NCBI GenBank assembly: GCA_015501605.1
Contig: JADNRZ010000044.1
Span: forward strand, 1 to 64,000
Direction: 5' to 3'
Length of the DNA: 64,000 bases
DNA from: Panaeolus papilionaceus
Lineage: Eukaryota; Basidiomycota; Agaricomycetes; Agaricales
Under the pieces are notes generated by a model. It made no database searches, was not told the origin of the DNA, and was given only the letters and a program-made list of their open reading frames with translations. Positions 10,144-23,034 of the stretch are shown piece after piece. Positions within the stretch are counted from its first letter, which is position 1, and each line of letters begins with the position of its first letter. The position numbers were made by a program, and so were the translations under genes.

Positions 10144-10936
10144 CTTCTCAGCGACTGGCCATTACGATGTATTCGAGGCGATACCGGAGGTGATATCGGA
10201 ATTCTTTCGTGGTGCTCTACGGACGCAAACTATAACCAATTCAATTCGTTTTGGGTGGCATAGGAAATTTGTCAAGGAAAAACAAAGAACACAACTGGCC
10301 CGCCGTAAAATTATTTCCGCAAGCCATTATTTTTGCACAACTATACACGGTAACATAAAAATATGTCGAATTTCTGACGCTGGTGGGACTTGTCATCTGG
10401 GAGGCCTGGCGTTTTATTGTCAGGATAACGCAGTACAGTGTAGTAATATCCTCATCTTTCAGTAACTTGAGCAATCCTGGTTCTACAAGATTTGAGTCGT
10501 GTCATTCCCAAACATGTCTATTGCGGGCAATTGTCCCTCGCATCGCATTAAAGCTTGGATTCCCATAGCTGCTTTGAATCTGGAATCATCATTCATTTTG
10601 TGCATAAAAAGAGGCAGTTCTTCAGGATCAGGGAAGTGACCACTGATGGAAAGGCATGAGCCACGTCCGTCCTACATGGAAACACCAGGTCTTATTTCTT
10701 AGGATGAGCTCCCCCTGACGGGGATTCAGGAAGGATTCAAGTTTCGTGTTTCTGTTCAAGGTTACTAGACAAAATATACATCTTGAATGGCACGCTTATT
10801 CCAACTTCTAACAGTATTGCATGCTAGCATGTGCTGCCATAACTTCAATACCCTGGGAGTTGGTTCGTAAGTCACACTGGACACTATGTAATAAAATGAC
10901 ACATACAGAGCAAAAGTATGGCTTTAGGTTTTCCAC
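10144..10936. other. Spacer in the small secreted protein array
   Basis: No supportable gene. Confidence 0.5.
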
Positions 10937-11314
10937 TTAGGCGGGGGTAATAATTGGCGGCAATGAGACCGACCTAGTCCTGGTGGTTGGGACTGGGGTT
11001 GGTACGGTAGTCCGAGTTGTAGGAATAGGGTTAGGAAGCGATGTTGGCCTTGTAATAGGAATGGGGGAGAATGTTGACCTAGTGGTAGGGATGGGTCCGG
11101 AGTAAGTCGGCCTGGTAGTAGGGACAGGAGGGACGGTCGACCTAGTTGTAGGGATGGGGGGTAGAGTGTACCTGGTTGTTGGGTATGGAATTGGGAATGT
11201 AAATGTAGGGGTGATCCTCGTTACGGTGATTGGGTCAATAACATCAGGAACGGGGGCAGAGCTGACTCCAACAATGAAGGCCAAGGTTACGATCGAAGAG
11301 ATGGCGAGCTTCAT
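10937..11314 (-). CDS. Small secreted PIPTTR-repeat protein, 125 aa
   Basis: Single-exon gene of 125 residues and last member of the array. A signal peptide (MKLAISSIVTLAFIVGVSS) is followed by APVPDV and then about eight degenerate units of the form P-I/V-PTTR-S/P-T (PIPTTRSTVPP, PVPTTRPTYSG, PIPTTRSTFSP and so on), closing with SLPPIITPA. Basic, Pro/Thr-rich and cysteine-free, so probably an extended and O-glycosylated secreted protein. A TATAAAA box lies about 60 nt upstream. Repeat number is likely to vary between strains. Function unknown. Confidence 0.72.
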   Translation of the reverse strand: MKLAISSIVTLAFIVGVSSAPVPDVIDPITVTRITPTFTFPIPYPTTRYTLPPIPTTRSTVPPVPTTRPTYSGPIPTTRSTFSPIPITRPTSLPNPIPTTRTTVPTPVPTTRTRSVSLPPIITPA

Positions 11315-11372
11315 GGTAAGTGTATAAGACCCGAGGAGTAGTTTGCGAATGGATGTGTCGATTTCTTTTCTT

Positions 11373-11379
11373 TTTTATA
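11373..11379 (-). promoter_or_regulatory. TATA box of the 10937-11314 gene
   Basis: TATAAAA on the minus strand. Confidence 0.55.
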
Positions 11380-12645
11380 GCGAGATGACAATTGAATACA
11401 GGATATATGAAAAAGAAGAGCACAAACAATGAGAAGATGAGGCGCCACTAAATCAATACCGGATAATTGGCACGGGTATGTAGAAGATCAATAGCTATTA
11501 ATGCGTCCTAAATAACGGAAGAATTCGTAAGGCTGCCGCGCTCAGAAGAACCTGGACGCATGCAATATCCAATATGAGCCAAAAAATCCCCTGAAAGAAG
11601 AAGCAATGTGAAAGTCCATCTGTGCAAGCTGCAAGACATCATCCGACGCTCCGAATCGAAATTTGTGCAACTAGACCCTCTTCTGCCGAGATAAACATCA
11701 AGGAAAAATGTTCCACACATATAAACCTAGTAAAAAAGCCAAAGTATGATGAAACGAGCTGTCTTGGGGGTCCCGAGTTGGGGAGCGATGTTCAGACGGT
11801 TGCATGGTATCATGATTGCCGATTGCCAATGCTACGTGTCTGCCAGAGGGTCAGGTACAGTTATTTTACAGCGATTTCAAGTTATAGAAGATCCCACTGA
11901 GTTAAGAGCACGTCGAAAGGGTGGCCAAAAAAATCTGCTCCAGGTATTATGTCCACCAAGAAGCATAAACACGAGGACACCATCCTACCGTATAAAATCC
12001 ATAGATTATCCGTGTACTTCTCTTGAAACTTGAAAACCAAAAGATTTCATTTAAAGCAGCCCAAAAAGTTTATTTCCCCAGGAATATAGACTCAGAGATA
12101 CCAAGGACGCTAGGAACGCTGATAACGAAGGCGTCGCGGGTCTTCTGCGTGGTAAGGTCCGTAAGGTTGACCCAAGAGCATAGCAAGCATTTATAATTAG
12201 TTTGGAAGCAACGACAGAAGAGCAAATGCTCTTTCAAGAATGGTGCTAGATTAGCAAATTGTGGCCAGTTGGGAGATAATACAGATGAAGAACTCGGAGC
12301 ATTGAAACAAGAGCAACGCGATTCGAAAAAAAAAACTGAGGCTGAGGTTGGGCAGGGAATTTCCCACGGTGTGGTTCGCTTAGTCAGTTCGCTGATGAGC
12401 CCTTCCCCAGCTCCACAGGTTTCTTCCTACTATCATCTAACGCCCTATCGCCTCTTAGCGCTGACTTGCTTTTCACCTGCATTGGAGCTATTCATTAGGA
12501 GGGCCGTACACGAGGAATATTGCATATAAAGCTGTATTTTAAGGTGAAATTCACTGCCAAATTAAAGCTAGCCAAGTGGATCCTTGGCTTGTTATTTGAC
12601 GAATCATTGAACCCAATATTTGGACCAGGTCCTTGCTTTACAGCA
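11380..12645. other. Gene-free stretch upstream of the sirtuin
   Basis: Holds an isolated TATAAAA near 11992 on the plus strand but no open frame with recognisable content after it. Confidence 0.5.
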
Positions 12646-14205
12646 ATGTCATTTCGCTATGGTAAACACGACAGCCGAAAGCCTAAAGTGTTGAAGCGAC
12701 GAGATATCCCATCTCTCGCAAACTACATCAAGTCTGAGAGATGTAAGAATGTGTTCTTCATGGTAGGTAGGCCTGTCACACCTTGCACTGGGCGTGCAAC
12801 GCACTTGTACCAACGACTGAATCTGTGCGCTCGAACCACTAGCTTGGAGCAGGTATGCTTACATTGGACTACAAATAATAAGGTATAATCTAAAGTCAGG
12901 CATAAACAGGGATTAGCACTTCTGCTGGAATTCCCGATTTTAGATCCCCGAAAACAGGTATGCACATTGATTTTACAACTTATTAATTGATCTAAGATCT
13001 ATTATAGGCCTCTATGTAAGCGAAAATCCCAAAAGACATTGTTACGATCCTTTTCTGACATCAACAATGGCGTGGGTAGGCGAATCTTGCCAGATTGAAC
13101 TTGCCTCGTCCCGAGGCTGTTTTCGAGATCGGTTTTTTCCGAAAAAACCCTGTACCTTGTAAGCCCATCTTTTTACCATACGGTTATCCAAGCTCTTCTC
13201 ATAGTGTTCAACAAATTCGCTCAACCTCCTTCTCAGTCTATACCCTTGCCCAGGAACTCTATCCAGGTCGATTCCGTCCTACTCTATCTCACTCCTTCAT
13301 TCGCCTCGTAGCAGAGAAAGGTCTCCTACACACATGCTATACCCAGAATATCGACACCCTCGAGCGTCGGGCAGGTGTCCCCGAGGATAAAATTATTGAA
13401 GCACATGGAAGCTTTGCAACCCAGCGTTGTATTGATTGTCGCAAGCCCTTCGATAACGACCTCATGAAAGAACACATCATGGCGAAAAAAATCGCCAAAT
13501 GTCCTCATTGTTCCGGGTATGTCAAGCCTGACATTGTATTCTTTGGCGAAGGGGTAGGGATCGTCCCTCATTCTACAATCATCGCAGAGAGTCCTGATCA
13601 TAATCGCATTTTTTGGGCAGCTTCCTCCACATTTTATCTCATCCCTCAACACACTTCTTGAAGCAGACCTATTGATCATCATGGGAACCTCTCTTACCGT
13701 ACATCCATTTGCCACACTCGCCGAAATTCCTCTCGACCGTTGTCCTCGTGTTCTCATCAATATGGAGGCAGTGGGTGACATTGGTGATAACCCCGACGAC
13801 CTCCTCCTGCTAGGACAATGCGACCAGATCGTCGAGGAATTATGCAAGGAGCTTGGATGGGATGAGGACCTGCGACGCTTGTGGGTGGAAACAGAGGCTT
13901 CAGTGATAGCAGATCCACTCCCGGCTGAGGAGGAGGAAGAGAAGAACGAGGAATGGGACCCTCTGGCTGCGCTGGAGGCAATTGAGGCTCGCCTGTTTAG
14001 GTTAACCGTTGCAGAGGAAAAAGTGTTGGGTCGAAAGGAGGACTCCACGACCGACCAAAAGGCAGCTGACGCTGAGATAGGGTCCAAGGAGGAGAAACAG
14101 GAATCAACTGTATCAAGTCAAGGTACCCCAGTGCTTGAGGTACCGACTTCAAGTTCGGCATCTAAACCAACAGCGGAGGGTGCGAATAAAGAACAAAAGC
14201 CTTAA
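12646..14205 (+). CDS. HST2: NAD-dependent protein deacetylase, sirtuin class I (Hst2/SIRT2-like)
   Basis: Removes acetyl groups from lysine on histones and other proteins, using NAD. Exons 12646-12762, 12843-12852, 12910-12957, 13008-13015, 13080-13158, 13237-13553 and 13621-14205 give 387 residues in perfect phase. Seen: GAGIS (about 41-45), AGIPDFRSP, GLYANLARLNLP (59-70), YTLAQELYPG, the catalytic-loop QNID (124-127), catalytic His144 in EAHGSF, zinc cysteines 152, 155, 176 and 179, then IIMGTSLTVHPF and INME. GLYANLARLNLP and the YTLAKELYPG-like block are typical of the Hst2/SIRT2 branch. Exons 2 and 4 are only 10 and 8 nt long; both encode core NAD-site residues and are needed to rebuild the motif. 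The last about 100 residues are acidic and low in complexity. Confidence 0.93.
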
Positions 14206-15618
14206 ATTCCTCATCATCCGGTCGAGTTTGAATCGTGTCTCTTGGTATTCACTAACACTAAAGCCCCAAAGCCTCCTATAGTTCGTCAAAAATGAATGGA
14301 TCCCCTCCCTTGTATCTCCTTTCTCCTTGCTAACATCTCAAGCTGTAACATCTCCTTGTAAAAATAATATGTATAGATAAACCTCATTGCAATACTATCA
14401 TGGAACATCCTGAAGTAAAAAATGTTTGCTTCACATACTACCCCAATTCTCCGGCACTATCCTTGCAACAGAGGGAGTCCCCACAGAAGCACAGCGCGTT
14501 CAACTCGAAAGTCAAACAAAGATACCACTCTACGCTTGTTTCTTTCGCCATCATTCGTGTTTCGCGGGTCATCAAGGGAGCCATCCCCACGCAAAGCATG
14601 AGAACAGACCCCCTCAATTACCCTTCCCACCAAACGACAACTCGAGGGGTACACAACACAAGAAAAAGTGGGGAAACAAGAGGAGTCATTGCCCCAAAGG
14701 ACTGTCCTAATGCTCCTTCCCAAATTTCCTGCATTGGATCACAAGAGTGCGAAGGGGGTCATCACGTCCCAACCTCGCAGTGGGAGGGTGGCATCATGAG
14801 ATGCCGCTACGAGGTGGGTGGATGATGAGGCTGTAATGGAAGTCGACTGAAGTTATACGCACCCATGCCAACACAGGTCCTAGAAATCAATGATACGACT
14901 CGAATGAGTCAAGGAGGAAATTCAGACTCCTGAACAAAAACGTATTACCAGTTATACCTTAAAACCCGATATTCTTGATTACAGCTTGACTATGTGAATT
15001 CAACATTTTGAACAAAGAAAAAAAGTGGAGAGGGAAAGGCCATGAACACCTGAAAGGGAGAAAGAATGCCGGAATGATACAACACTTTCACCCATAAGAA
15101 AGAAGCACAGCGAGGATCACTGTAGCCCAAAATCCAACGTTGGGGGGTTTGGAAAAGTGGATATGAAATGAAAATGAAGCAAGAAAGCAAACACTGCGGT
15201 TCGGAGATGAGTGCACAGTGCGCGAATCCTCGTCCAACACCCAACGGTCATACGACATATGTCATAACGCCAAAAGCCCAAAATATAACACAGAAAGGAG
15301 AAAACGCAGGACCAATCGTCAGGTTTGCGGAAGATAATTACAGCGAGGGGGCATGGCGGTGGAAAAGATGGGCACGGAGAGCATAGGATGGATGATTGAA
15401 ATAGGGATGGGTAAGGTGAGATGGTTGCAAGCGTTATTTGAATGTTCAGGATTAAAGAAAAAAAAAGTTTGTGGGCGGATATTAAACCAGGAAAAAGAAA
15501 GAGAAAGGTAAAAAACAGCGACAGCGACAAAGCACGCGAATACAATAGAGAGGATCCTGATACAAAGACAAGGAAAAAGTTATGCCATTAAATACCCAAC
15601 AAGGTGCGAACGTGCCCG
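14206..15618. other. Convergent intergenic region
   Basis: Lies between the 3' ends of the sirtuin (plus) and the FYR protein (minus), so it holds both 3' untranslated regions. A hydrophobic minus-strand frame at 15117-15545 has no domain and is probably untranslated. Confidence 0.55.
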
Positions 15619-18542
15619 CTATGAGTTTGTCCCAGAGGGCATATTGACACCCGACAGCGTTGGATACATCTGCATCACACCAGCCAGAGTAGTCGGCATT
15701 CCTTCCTGGATTCCATGCTGCTGTTGCTGCTGCAACAAATGCGCCTGTAACTGGGCCTGAACCTGCTGCTGCTGAGTAACAGCCTGCTGAGTCTGTTTTT
15801 GCGCCCCTCGTGTTGAAGACCTTGTGGCCCGACCTGGTGTCGTCGCCGCAGGGGGAGGCACAGGCGCAGAAATTGACCCATTGGTCGCTTTCGTCCGCCT
15901 CTCAGGCGTATACTGCCTCGGGAGCCCAGACGGTGCGCTAATCGCTTCTTGTACCTGTTGCTGCTGCTGAGGCGGGTGATACTCCTGAATATTCAACGTC
16001 GGCGGTCCACCTGGATTCTGAGGGATAATCTGAAGTGGCGGCTGCCCTCCATTTTGCTGTTGTAGGCTCTCCGGTGGCGTCGGCTGCACTTGCATTTGAA
16101 TTTGCATCTGCATAGACTGAGGTTGAGGCGTCGATGAACCCGAACCCGAAGCAACAGAATGCTGGGGTGTAGCGCCATTGGTACCCAACGAGCCGGCAAC
16201 ATATTTGTGACCACGCTCGGCCTCCGCTTGAGCAATGATGTGTGAAGGATAGTGCGCCATGCCACGAGGAACGTTGGGGTTAGAGGGATCGCGCTTAGGG
16301 TAATATGCGCCGAGGGGTAGCGATGAGTCGTATTCTTCTGGCAAGGCGGGAATCACAGCGGCATGTCGTCCTCCCAGCGGGCTATTAGATAAAAAGAGTT
16401 TTGAGTATTAAGACACCCCCCAAAAGTTTCGCACTCACCCTCCTTCCATAAAGTTCTGCCAGACGTAGTCACGCAATCGATCGGCGTTGGGCAGCTCCTG
16501 TATCAGGTGCTTGATCGTGTTCTGTCCAAGTCCAAAGAAATCTGGGCCAGACACCGAGTTGGAGTGCTGTCGATTCCTGATATGGTTCGCTTGCTTCACG
16601 ATGCTTGACCACGCCCCCGTCGCTGTGCCCGCAATGACAGGCTTGTCTGGTCTGTCAGAGGGTACGATCTGGAACTTGGGACCATCACCACCATCAAGGA
16701 TCGTGCAATGATACACGACTTCAGCAGCAGGGTCAACTGTCGAGAGATACCGTCTAATACAAAAACATAAATAGGTCAGCATATAGTCGCGAACAGGAGG
16801 TTTGTCAACCATACCGCGTAACCTCATAGCCAACTGGGAAGATATATCGCTCCGAATGGAAGTGCTCGCGCATACAGACCACACCAAGGTTGATAACGGT
16901 CATGATGCCGACATTTAGGGGCAACATAGGGTTCCTATTTTTGTCGCGAGGAACAACAGGTATACTGAAGCTCTTCGACGTCACCGCGTGTGTCTTTGTT
17001 CGCTTAGCTTTGGGTTTGGGAGGTTGTTCCGCAGCTGCGGGGGCAGCAGCTGGACGGGGTTGGGAAGTGGACGCAGACGCAGACGCGGAACTACTGCTTG
17101 ATGAGGCAGCGGCAGCAGTCGTAGGGGGGATTGAGGGGTAAACGCCACCGGGGCTGGCCATTAAAGGAGAAGCGAGGTAATAATAAGGGTTATAAGGCAT
17201 AGGATACGACGGGGTGTTGGGCGTCACTGGTGTGCCTGGGTGAGGATAGAAAAGAGGATATGGCATCATCAGGTGTGTCGGAGTGAGAGCGCCCATTTTG
17301 GCTAGACTCATATAGGGATTGTTGCTGAGGGTGGAAGAGGGGGTCGTAGCAGAGGATGTCGACGGCGTCGCCGATCCAGAGGAAGAGGCACTAGCCTGGG
17401 TGGAGGACGAGGAGGACACGACAGCTGTGTTAACAGCTGGAGGTTTTACTGCTGGATGTGTTGTACCATTGGTTTTCGCCACCGAGGTAGCCGTCGTTGT
17501 AGTGTTGTTGGCGGGCGAGAAAAGGCTGGGGTCTAAATTTGGATCATGGGTAGAGGATTCCTTGCTCTTGTCCTTTGCAGCTTTGGCAGCCTCTTGAGCA
17601 GCGACGGCGGCTTCTGCAACTCTAATTATGCTTTCTGTGGAAGGTGCATTTTCGAAATTCAGGGATGCCGCACGCAAGGGTTCTGGATTGTCGCTGGCAG
17701 GTTTTGATGCGACCGAGGACGTCGCACTTGTGTCCGTGGTGGTGTGGGGTGCGGCGGTTGAAGATGTCGAGTTTGCCGATGGCTGGGTTCCATTTGAGAG
17801 TGCGGCTTCCTTCAGGGCAGCTGCCTCAGCCTCCGCCACAGCTACAGCAGCCACCATAGCGACGCCATCGACAATAGGTTTCGTAGGACACGTTTTTCTA
17901 CTGGGAGATGAAGATGAATCCATCTGTGTAGATGTGGTAGTGTTTTGCTGGGCATCTAAAACACACCACTAATTTAGTACCGCATATGGAATAACAACGG
18001 ATAAAAACACACCATCAGCATTTTCAGACGTGTCTGTTGTACCGTCCACCATGGCGACATCGTCATTCTGGGCGTGATTCTGCGTCGATTCTGTAATGAA
18101 GTGCAAAGTACCTCAGCTGTGTATAATTAGCTGGATCAGAGGTGAACGCACCAGCTTTCGACGGATCATTCACATCTTGGAGTCCTTTTCTGGTGGGTGA
18201 TACAGGCATGCCATTGGTAAGGTCCCTGATGAATACGAAACGAAGCTAGGTGTTAAAATTCGGCAGGTACGACCCATAAAGAGTCCTGGACTCACTCCGC
18301 CACATGCATCTTGCGCTCACGTTGTGACTCTGGGTCCTCTGGGTCCTATAAATCGCACACGATGATGAGAATAAAATCAATGATAATTCCAAAAAATTAC
18401 TGACATGACCGAGCTCATCATGCCTTCGCTTGAGATTCTTCTGAAGGTCAAGCATATCCTGGCTCGCGTCGTTCACGGGTTCAGATAAAGGCAATTGGCC
18501 GACAGATGAGGTCATAGTGTCCAACTGTTGCTCTGAGCTCAT
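15619..18542 (-). CDS. FYRN/FYRC-domain nuclear protein with Gln-rich C-terminus
   Basis: Seven exons on the minus strand: 18405-18542, 18296-18345, 18152-18225, 18013-18090, 16815-17955, 16439-16753 and 15619-16381, 852 residues, all phases consistent. After a Ser/Thr/Ala-rich half, a FYRN motif (GVVCMREHFHSERYIFPVGY, then EVTR, about 463-494) runs across an intron into a FYRC domain (VVYHCTILDGGDGPKFQI, then GPDFFGLGQNTIKHLIQELP). FYR domains occur in chromatin proteins such as TBRG1, MLL-type methyltransferases and JARID1 demethylases. No SET, PHD or JmjC domain is visible here, so it resembles TBRG1-like proteins. The tail is rich in Gln, with poly-Q tracts. Start chosen at the Met in MSSEQQ; Met at 18563 or 18515 are alternatives. 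Probably a chromatin or transcription factor. Confidence 0.85.
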
Positions 18543-21532
18543 CAACAACGCGGAGATATACAAGGACAGCGAGGGGGATGTGTTGGACGACGAGGAGAAA
18601 GTTTCTGGTCAAGGGAAAAAAGAATGGGCGGCTTGGGGACTGCTCAAATCGAATTCGACAACGAGCTGGACAAATCAAAGGCACAACTGAACAAACTGTG
18701 ACAAACTTTACGATCACAACGCCATGAAATCAAATCAACAGCAAACAAAGGCCACATGCTAATTTTATGGGTTTTATTTTATTATAATTTATTATGTTTT
18801 TATATCTATTCATTCATTGAACCATTTTAAACTCGTTTCAAAGCCAGAAGATTGTCCAAGGAAGGATAGGAACATGGGTCGTGGGTGCAGCCAAACATGC
18901 AATGCCGACGGAGGGTGGCGTCGTGCGAGGCAAACAACCCTTCAGACTCCGAAACCTTATTTTTCCTACCTAATTTTATCTCTGTTCTCTCCTTTCATGA
19001 ACTTGACTCTTGACCACCACTATCGACTCTGTTGCTAATCATTATAAACTCTAACAAGTTCTTTTAACAGTTAATGTTTGATATCTGAAGGAAAACGAAT
19101 ATTGGTCTTATCTTTCGTTTATGACACAGAAACAGAACTCAAGAAATAGGCTGTACTAATCTTGACATCAATACCTTGTCAATGGTGGTCGGCTGACCGT
19201 CAATCGTGCGATTTGACATCCAGGGAAATGAAGGGACTTGGCTCCGAACCCTACTCCAACGCAAATAACCCGATAACTTTCAGATTACACTATACACGCG
19301 TCTGAATCTTGTACTCTTCTCGGCTCAACCTCCAACTTCTCCGGACCTTACTTTCGTTGATAGAGGCACTAAAAACTCTTCACCATCGTCGATTCATTGC
19401 CTAGAGACTCTTTTACTTCGCGCATTTTGGAGGCTTAGGCTCCCACTCTTTTACTGGAGATCGCACGCATTGACAAATCAAACTGACCGCATGGAATTCT
19501 ACGCCCTTAAAGTCCGAGAAGCGAGTGTCGCCCATGGCTCTCAACATTTAATTTTATATCTCTTCTTTTCCTGGGTCAAATGTTCGTGAATATCCTATTC
19601 TTTCATGTGTATGTCTACGTTAAACTCATATATAGTATATCTAAGAGCAATCCCTATTCATCGTGTTTCGGATATCATTCCACCAGTCAAACTCGAACCT
19701 TGCAGCCTCCCTTAAAACCCCGCACTGGTACCCCCACATCTCAACCTCAATGCATCGCATCTGATTGATCATGATCTTTATTCTCCCTGATTCCAAACTG
19801 AGTGTGTTACGACCTTCATATGAAGAAGTCAAACCTACTGAATAGGTGTTTATTGATCGGGCTAATGGCATGCACCTGTTGGGGCTTGTTGAAATCACTC
19901 TCCCATTATCCTGGGTACCACACACACGCTCTCCGCCGCCATTTCCATGGACCACCTGACTTGCCACACAGATAGGTTTTTCCCCCAGATTCCATTCTCA
20001 AAAAAGATCTTTCGAATGAATGTGCATATGCCATCGCAATGACGATGACGATGTCAGGCCTCCTCCCTTGGCTCCCCCCGTTTCCCACATAGAAAGACCA
20101 CCAGAAATGTCCTCGGCGAACCCCTCATCGATCTACATAATTTTCAGAATAAGAGACCCTCAACTTTCCCAGTCCCCAAAACCTGGCTACCATCGGTTCG
20201 ACAGCTCATCCATCCATCGATAAGCAAGCCGTATCCAAAGGGCAGCTACACAGCCAACGTTCGGCAGCCTGTTCAATAACACTCGAGTGAATTGCATTTT
20301 ACATCAGCGAGGTGTCATTGAAAACTTTCTTTCTCTCCGCAGGTTCTCAATGAATCCGGCAGCAGTCCGATCGCAATTCATATTCAAATTCCTATCAACC
20401 TGAAGGGGCACGTCTGAATACTAAATCTGTCGTCTGATGTTTGTTCCACCGGTCTGAGCCTGTATTCGAATATCCTCCAAATCGATGGCCTTCTTTTGGG
20501 GAGTCTTGTAAGGCCACTTGAATAAGTGAAAACGTGTTCGCGTGACACGCACGCTATGACGACGAGGTGATCGTGTCGCGGCTTTGCTTTCTTTATGACA
20601 TACATAGTAGTAGCAGAACTGCATAGGCCACACATTTTTGTTGCGTTCGTCATTGGCTGGACAATTAGCAATGGAAAAGGTAAGTATTCTGACATTTTCT
20701 GCATCGTGATGCGAATTTGTTCTCACCGCCAGCGTTCTTCTCTTGATCCGTAGAAATAACCCTGCCGTTACCGGAGAAAGGGGTCGCGCTCGGGACATGA
20801 TCTCACCAATTACCACGGAAATGAAAGCACCCCACCTGTTGGCCCTTACACTTGCCTCGCAAAAAAGAAGTATGCGAATCCAAAGAGCCATGTTCATTCA
20901 TTCATTCCACTTCCTTGCAGACGGCCGAAACAGGTGCCCTCAAAACAGGCAAGTACAGCAACTGGTCCGAATTCCCAGATGCGTGAACTTAACCACCCAA
21001 AGATGGCCTCTCACAAGGCGCCCAAAAATACATCATCATTTACCCATGCTCACAGTACGTCGATCAATACCATGTCAAAAACGTCGACAGAAAACAAGCC
21101 TAGAGACGATGGTGTACACGTGCCTCATGTGCACAGCTCACAGCAGTGCCCTGTCACTGTCAGCTGGTGACATTATAGTGCCAATAAATACGCTTCGCCC
21201 TATAGCCGATATTAAATCACGCAGCTCTCATTCACATACCCTCACAAGCCCACTCAGGCTCACGCGGGAGGGGGGGAAGTACCCACCACCCTCAATAAGT
21301 CCAAGTCGACATGCGCCTATCCTCCATTTTAACTTGCAAGTGCTGATACAAAGCTTACTGACTTACTCCTCCCAAACGCTTCATCCAACTCTACGTTTAT
21401 GTCTTTACTTTACACGACCCTTCGAAAGGTCAAATTAATACGTTGTTGGACCCTCGACCTCAACTCCAACCCTAGACTTAGACCTCGACCTCGACCTCGA
21501 TTCCTGCCGTAATTTCGAACCCCCTCAGAGCA
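18543..21532. other. Gene-free 3-kb stretch
   Basis: The left part is presumably the promoter of the FYR gene and the right part the 3' region of the first hydrolase. Long overlapping frames at 20421-20897 (minus) and 20743-21438 (plus) have no recognisable motif, signal peptide or conserved exon pattern. Confidence 0.5.
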
Positions 21533-23034
21533 TCAACCCTCCAGCTCACGCTTCATAAACTCAATCGCTTCGTCAAACATTCCTCCCCACACCGTCTCCA
21601 CACCAGGAGCATAATCAAACCCATGATCTTGTCCCTCTGCTTCCAAAAGCAGTACCTTATCCTTCGGCATGCCCTTACCGAGGAGAATATCCCTCATATA
21701 CGTTGTTTCCGAAAAAAGGACAGATTGGTCTGCTGTGCCGTGTATGAACACCGTGGCCGGCCACCCTTGGCCTTTCGAAGGGGCATCTGAACCTGCCTGC
21801 GATGACGACGATTGGGATTTTGAACCCGAATCCTTGGGTATATCATTCGAACTGGACCCGGTTTGAGAGTAATAATGTGCTTGTTTCTGAGCTTGAAGCT
21901 GCGGGAATATATGTTTGTGTTCCTCTGAAATGAGCTGAGCGAGCGTTTCAGTTACGTTAGCGCCTTGCGCGTCTGCATGAGGATCGGATCTCTCGGCTGT
22001 TTGACCTCGAGCTCGATTCGAATCTTTAACACCTTCCAATTTGGATTGGAGTGCTCGACTGAGGCTCGGCTCGTGTGATCCCGTGTAATAATCCAGAAAA
22101 ACCCCGAGTTGGAGGTATAGGCTAAGAAGCTTCATTCGAGCTGTTTTAGGAGGGGGTGTGGGAGGTGATGGGATGAGAATGTCAGAGCATGGTGCTAACG
22201 GGCCGTTCGAAAATGGGTATAGGTGCTCTTCAAAGTCTTTGGGGTCCAGAAGAGGCTCATCGTGCATGAATGGCTTTGATTTTGGCCGAATATAGAACGG
22301 GGTCTGTAGATGCAAATGGTCAGTCTTTTGTCGCATAAGCTTTGTTTCGGATCATAAATATCAAACATGGTGAACCTCATGATCAATTGCAACGAAATGT
22401 GCATCGACAACACCTACCAAAAAGTTCCCACCCATCCCATAAATGCTCAAAAGCACCTTTGGTCTTGGAACGGCGTTACTCGCTGCGAGGTAAGCAACGA
22501 GCCCACCGGCACTGGAGCCAGAAACGGCTATTTTGTCCCCATCGACGCGGAACTTTTGCCAATTACCCGTTTTCTCGCTCTTCGTCTGGAACACGGTCTT
22601 CGTGATGAAGGAAAAGACATCTATGGCATCTTGATTGATATCGTGGGCGGTCGCAGGTGGGATAAGCTGATAATTTGGTGATATGAATGTATATCCGAGA
22701 GATATGATACGATCTAGTTATGAAGGGGTGAAAATCACACAATATCAGCGATCGAGGTTGCGTCAATAGTGGAGTGCCGTGGTGTGTATATGTTGCAAAC
22801 TAACTCACCAATTAGCCAAGATGGAATGAAAGATTCCTTATTACCTACTGAAAGACCTCCGCCGTGGAAATGGACCACTGCTGGAATAACTGGAATGTTA
22901 TCCACATTCGATGACGTTCGATATGATGTAGACTGTGTCAGGAATGGGGGAGGGTACACGTCAAGGACGACGTCAGTGCCATTTCCGAGCTGTTTGTAGG
23001 GCAGGACTATTGAGTGGTGTTGCTTGGCAGACAT
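21533..23034 (-). CDS. Alpha/beta hydrolase, HSL type (array copy 1), 430 aa
   Basis: Esterase or lipase of the hormone-sensitive-lipase-like (alpha/beta hydrolase fold 3) family; substrate unknown. Exons 22809-23034, 22418-22713 and 21533-22303; introns sit after WLI-G (phase 1) and after GGNFL (phase 0). Seen: oxyanion loop HFHGGG (H57-G60), SPNYQLIPPATAHDI, nucleophile elbow SGSSAGG, cap region YLQLGVFLDYYTG, the acid in HGTADQ, and catalytic His in GQDHGFDY. A Ser/Gln-rich insertion of about 40 residues (SQTGSSSNDI and onward) before the last strand is absent from the other copies. No signal peptide, so probably cytosolic. A TATAAAG-like box lies about 45 nt upstream. First of five tandem paralogues. 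Confidence 0.88.

Noticed and set aside
13326..14087. Long minus-strand frame over the sirtuin
   Set aside because: Antisense shadow of conserved sirtuin exons; it also spans a clear intron.
15117..15545. 142-residue hydrophobic minus-strand frame
   Set aside because: Lies in the 3' region of the FYR gene; composition comes from purine-rich DNA, with no motif.
20743..21438. 231-residue plus-strand frame
   Set aside because: No domain, no start context, mixed composition; overlaps equally open frames on the other strand.
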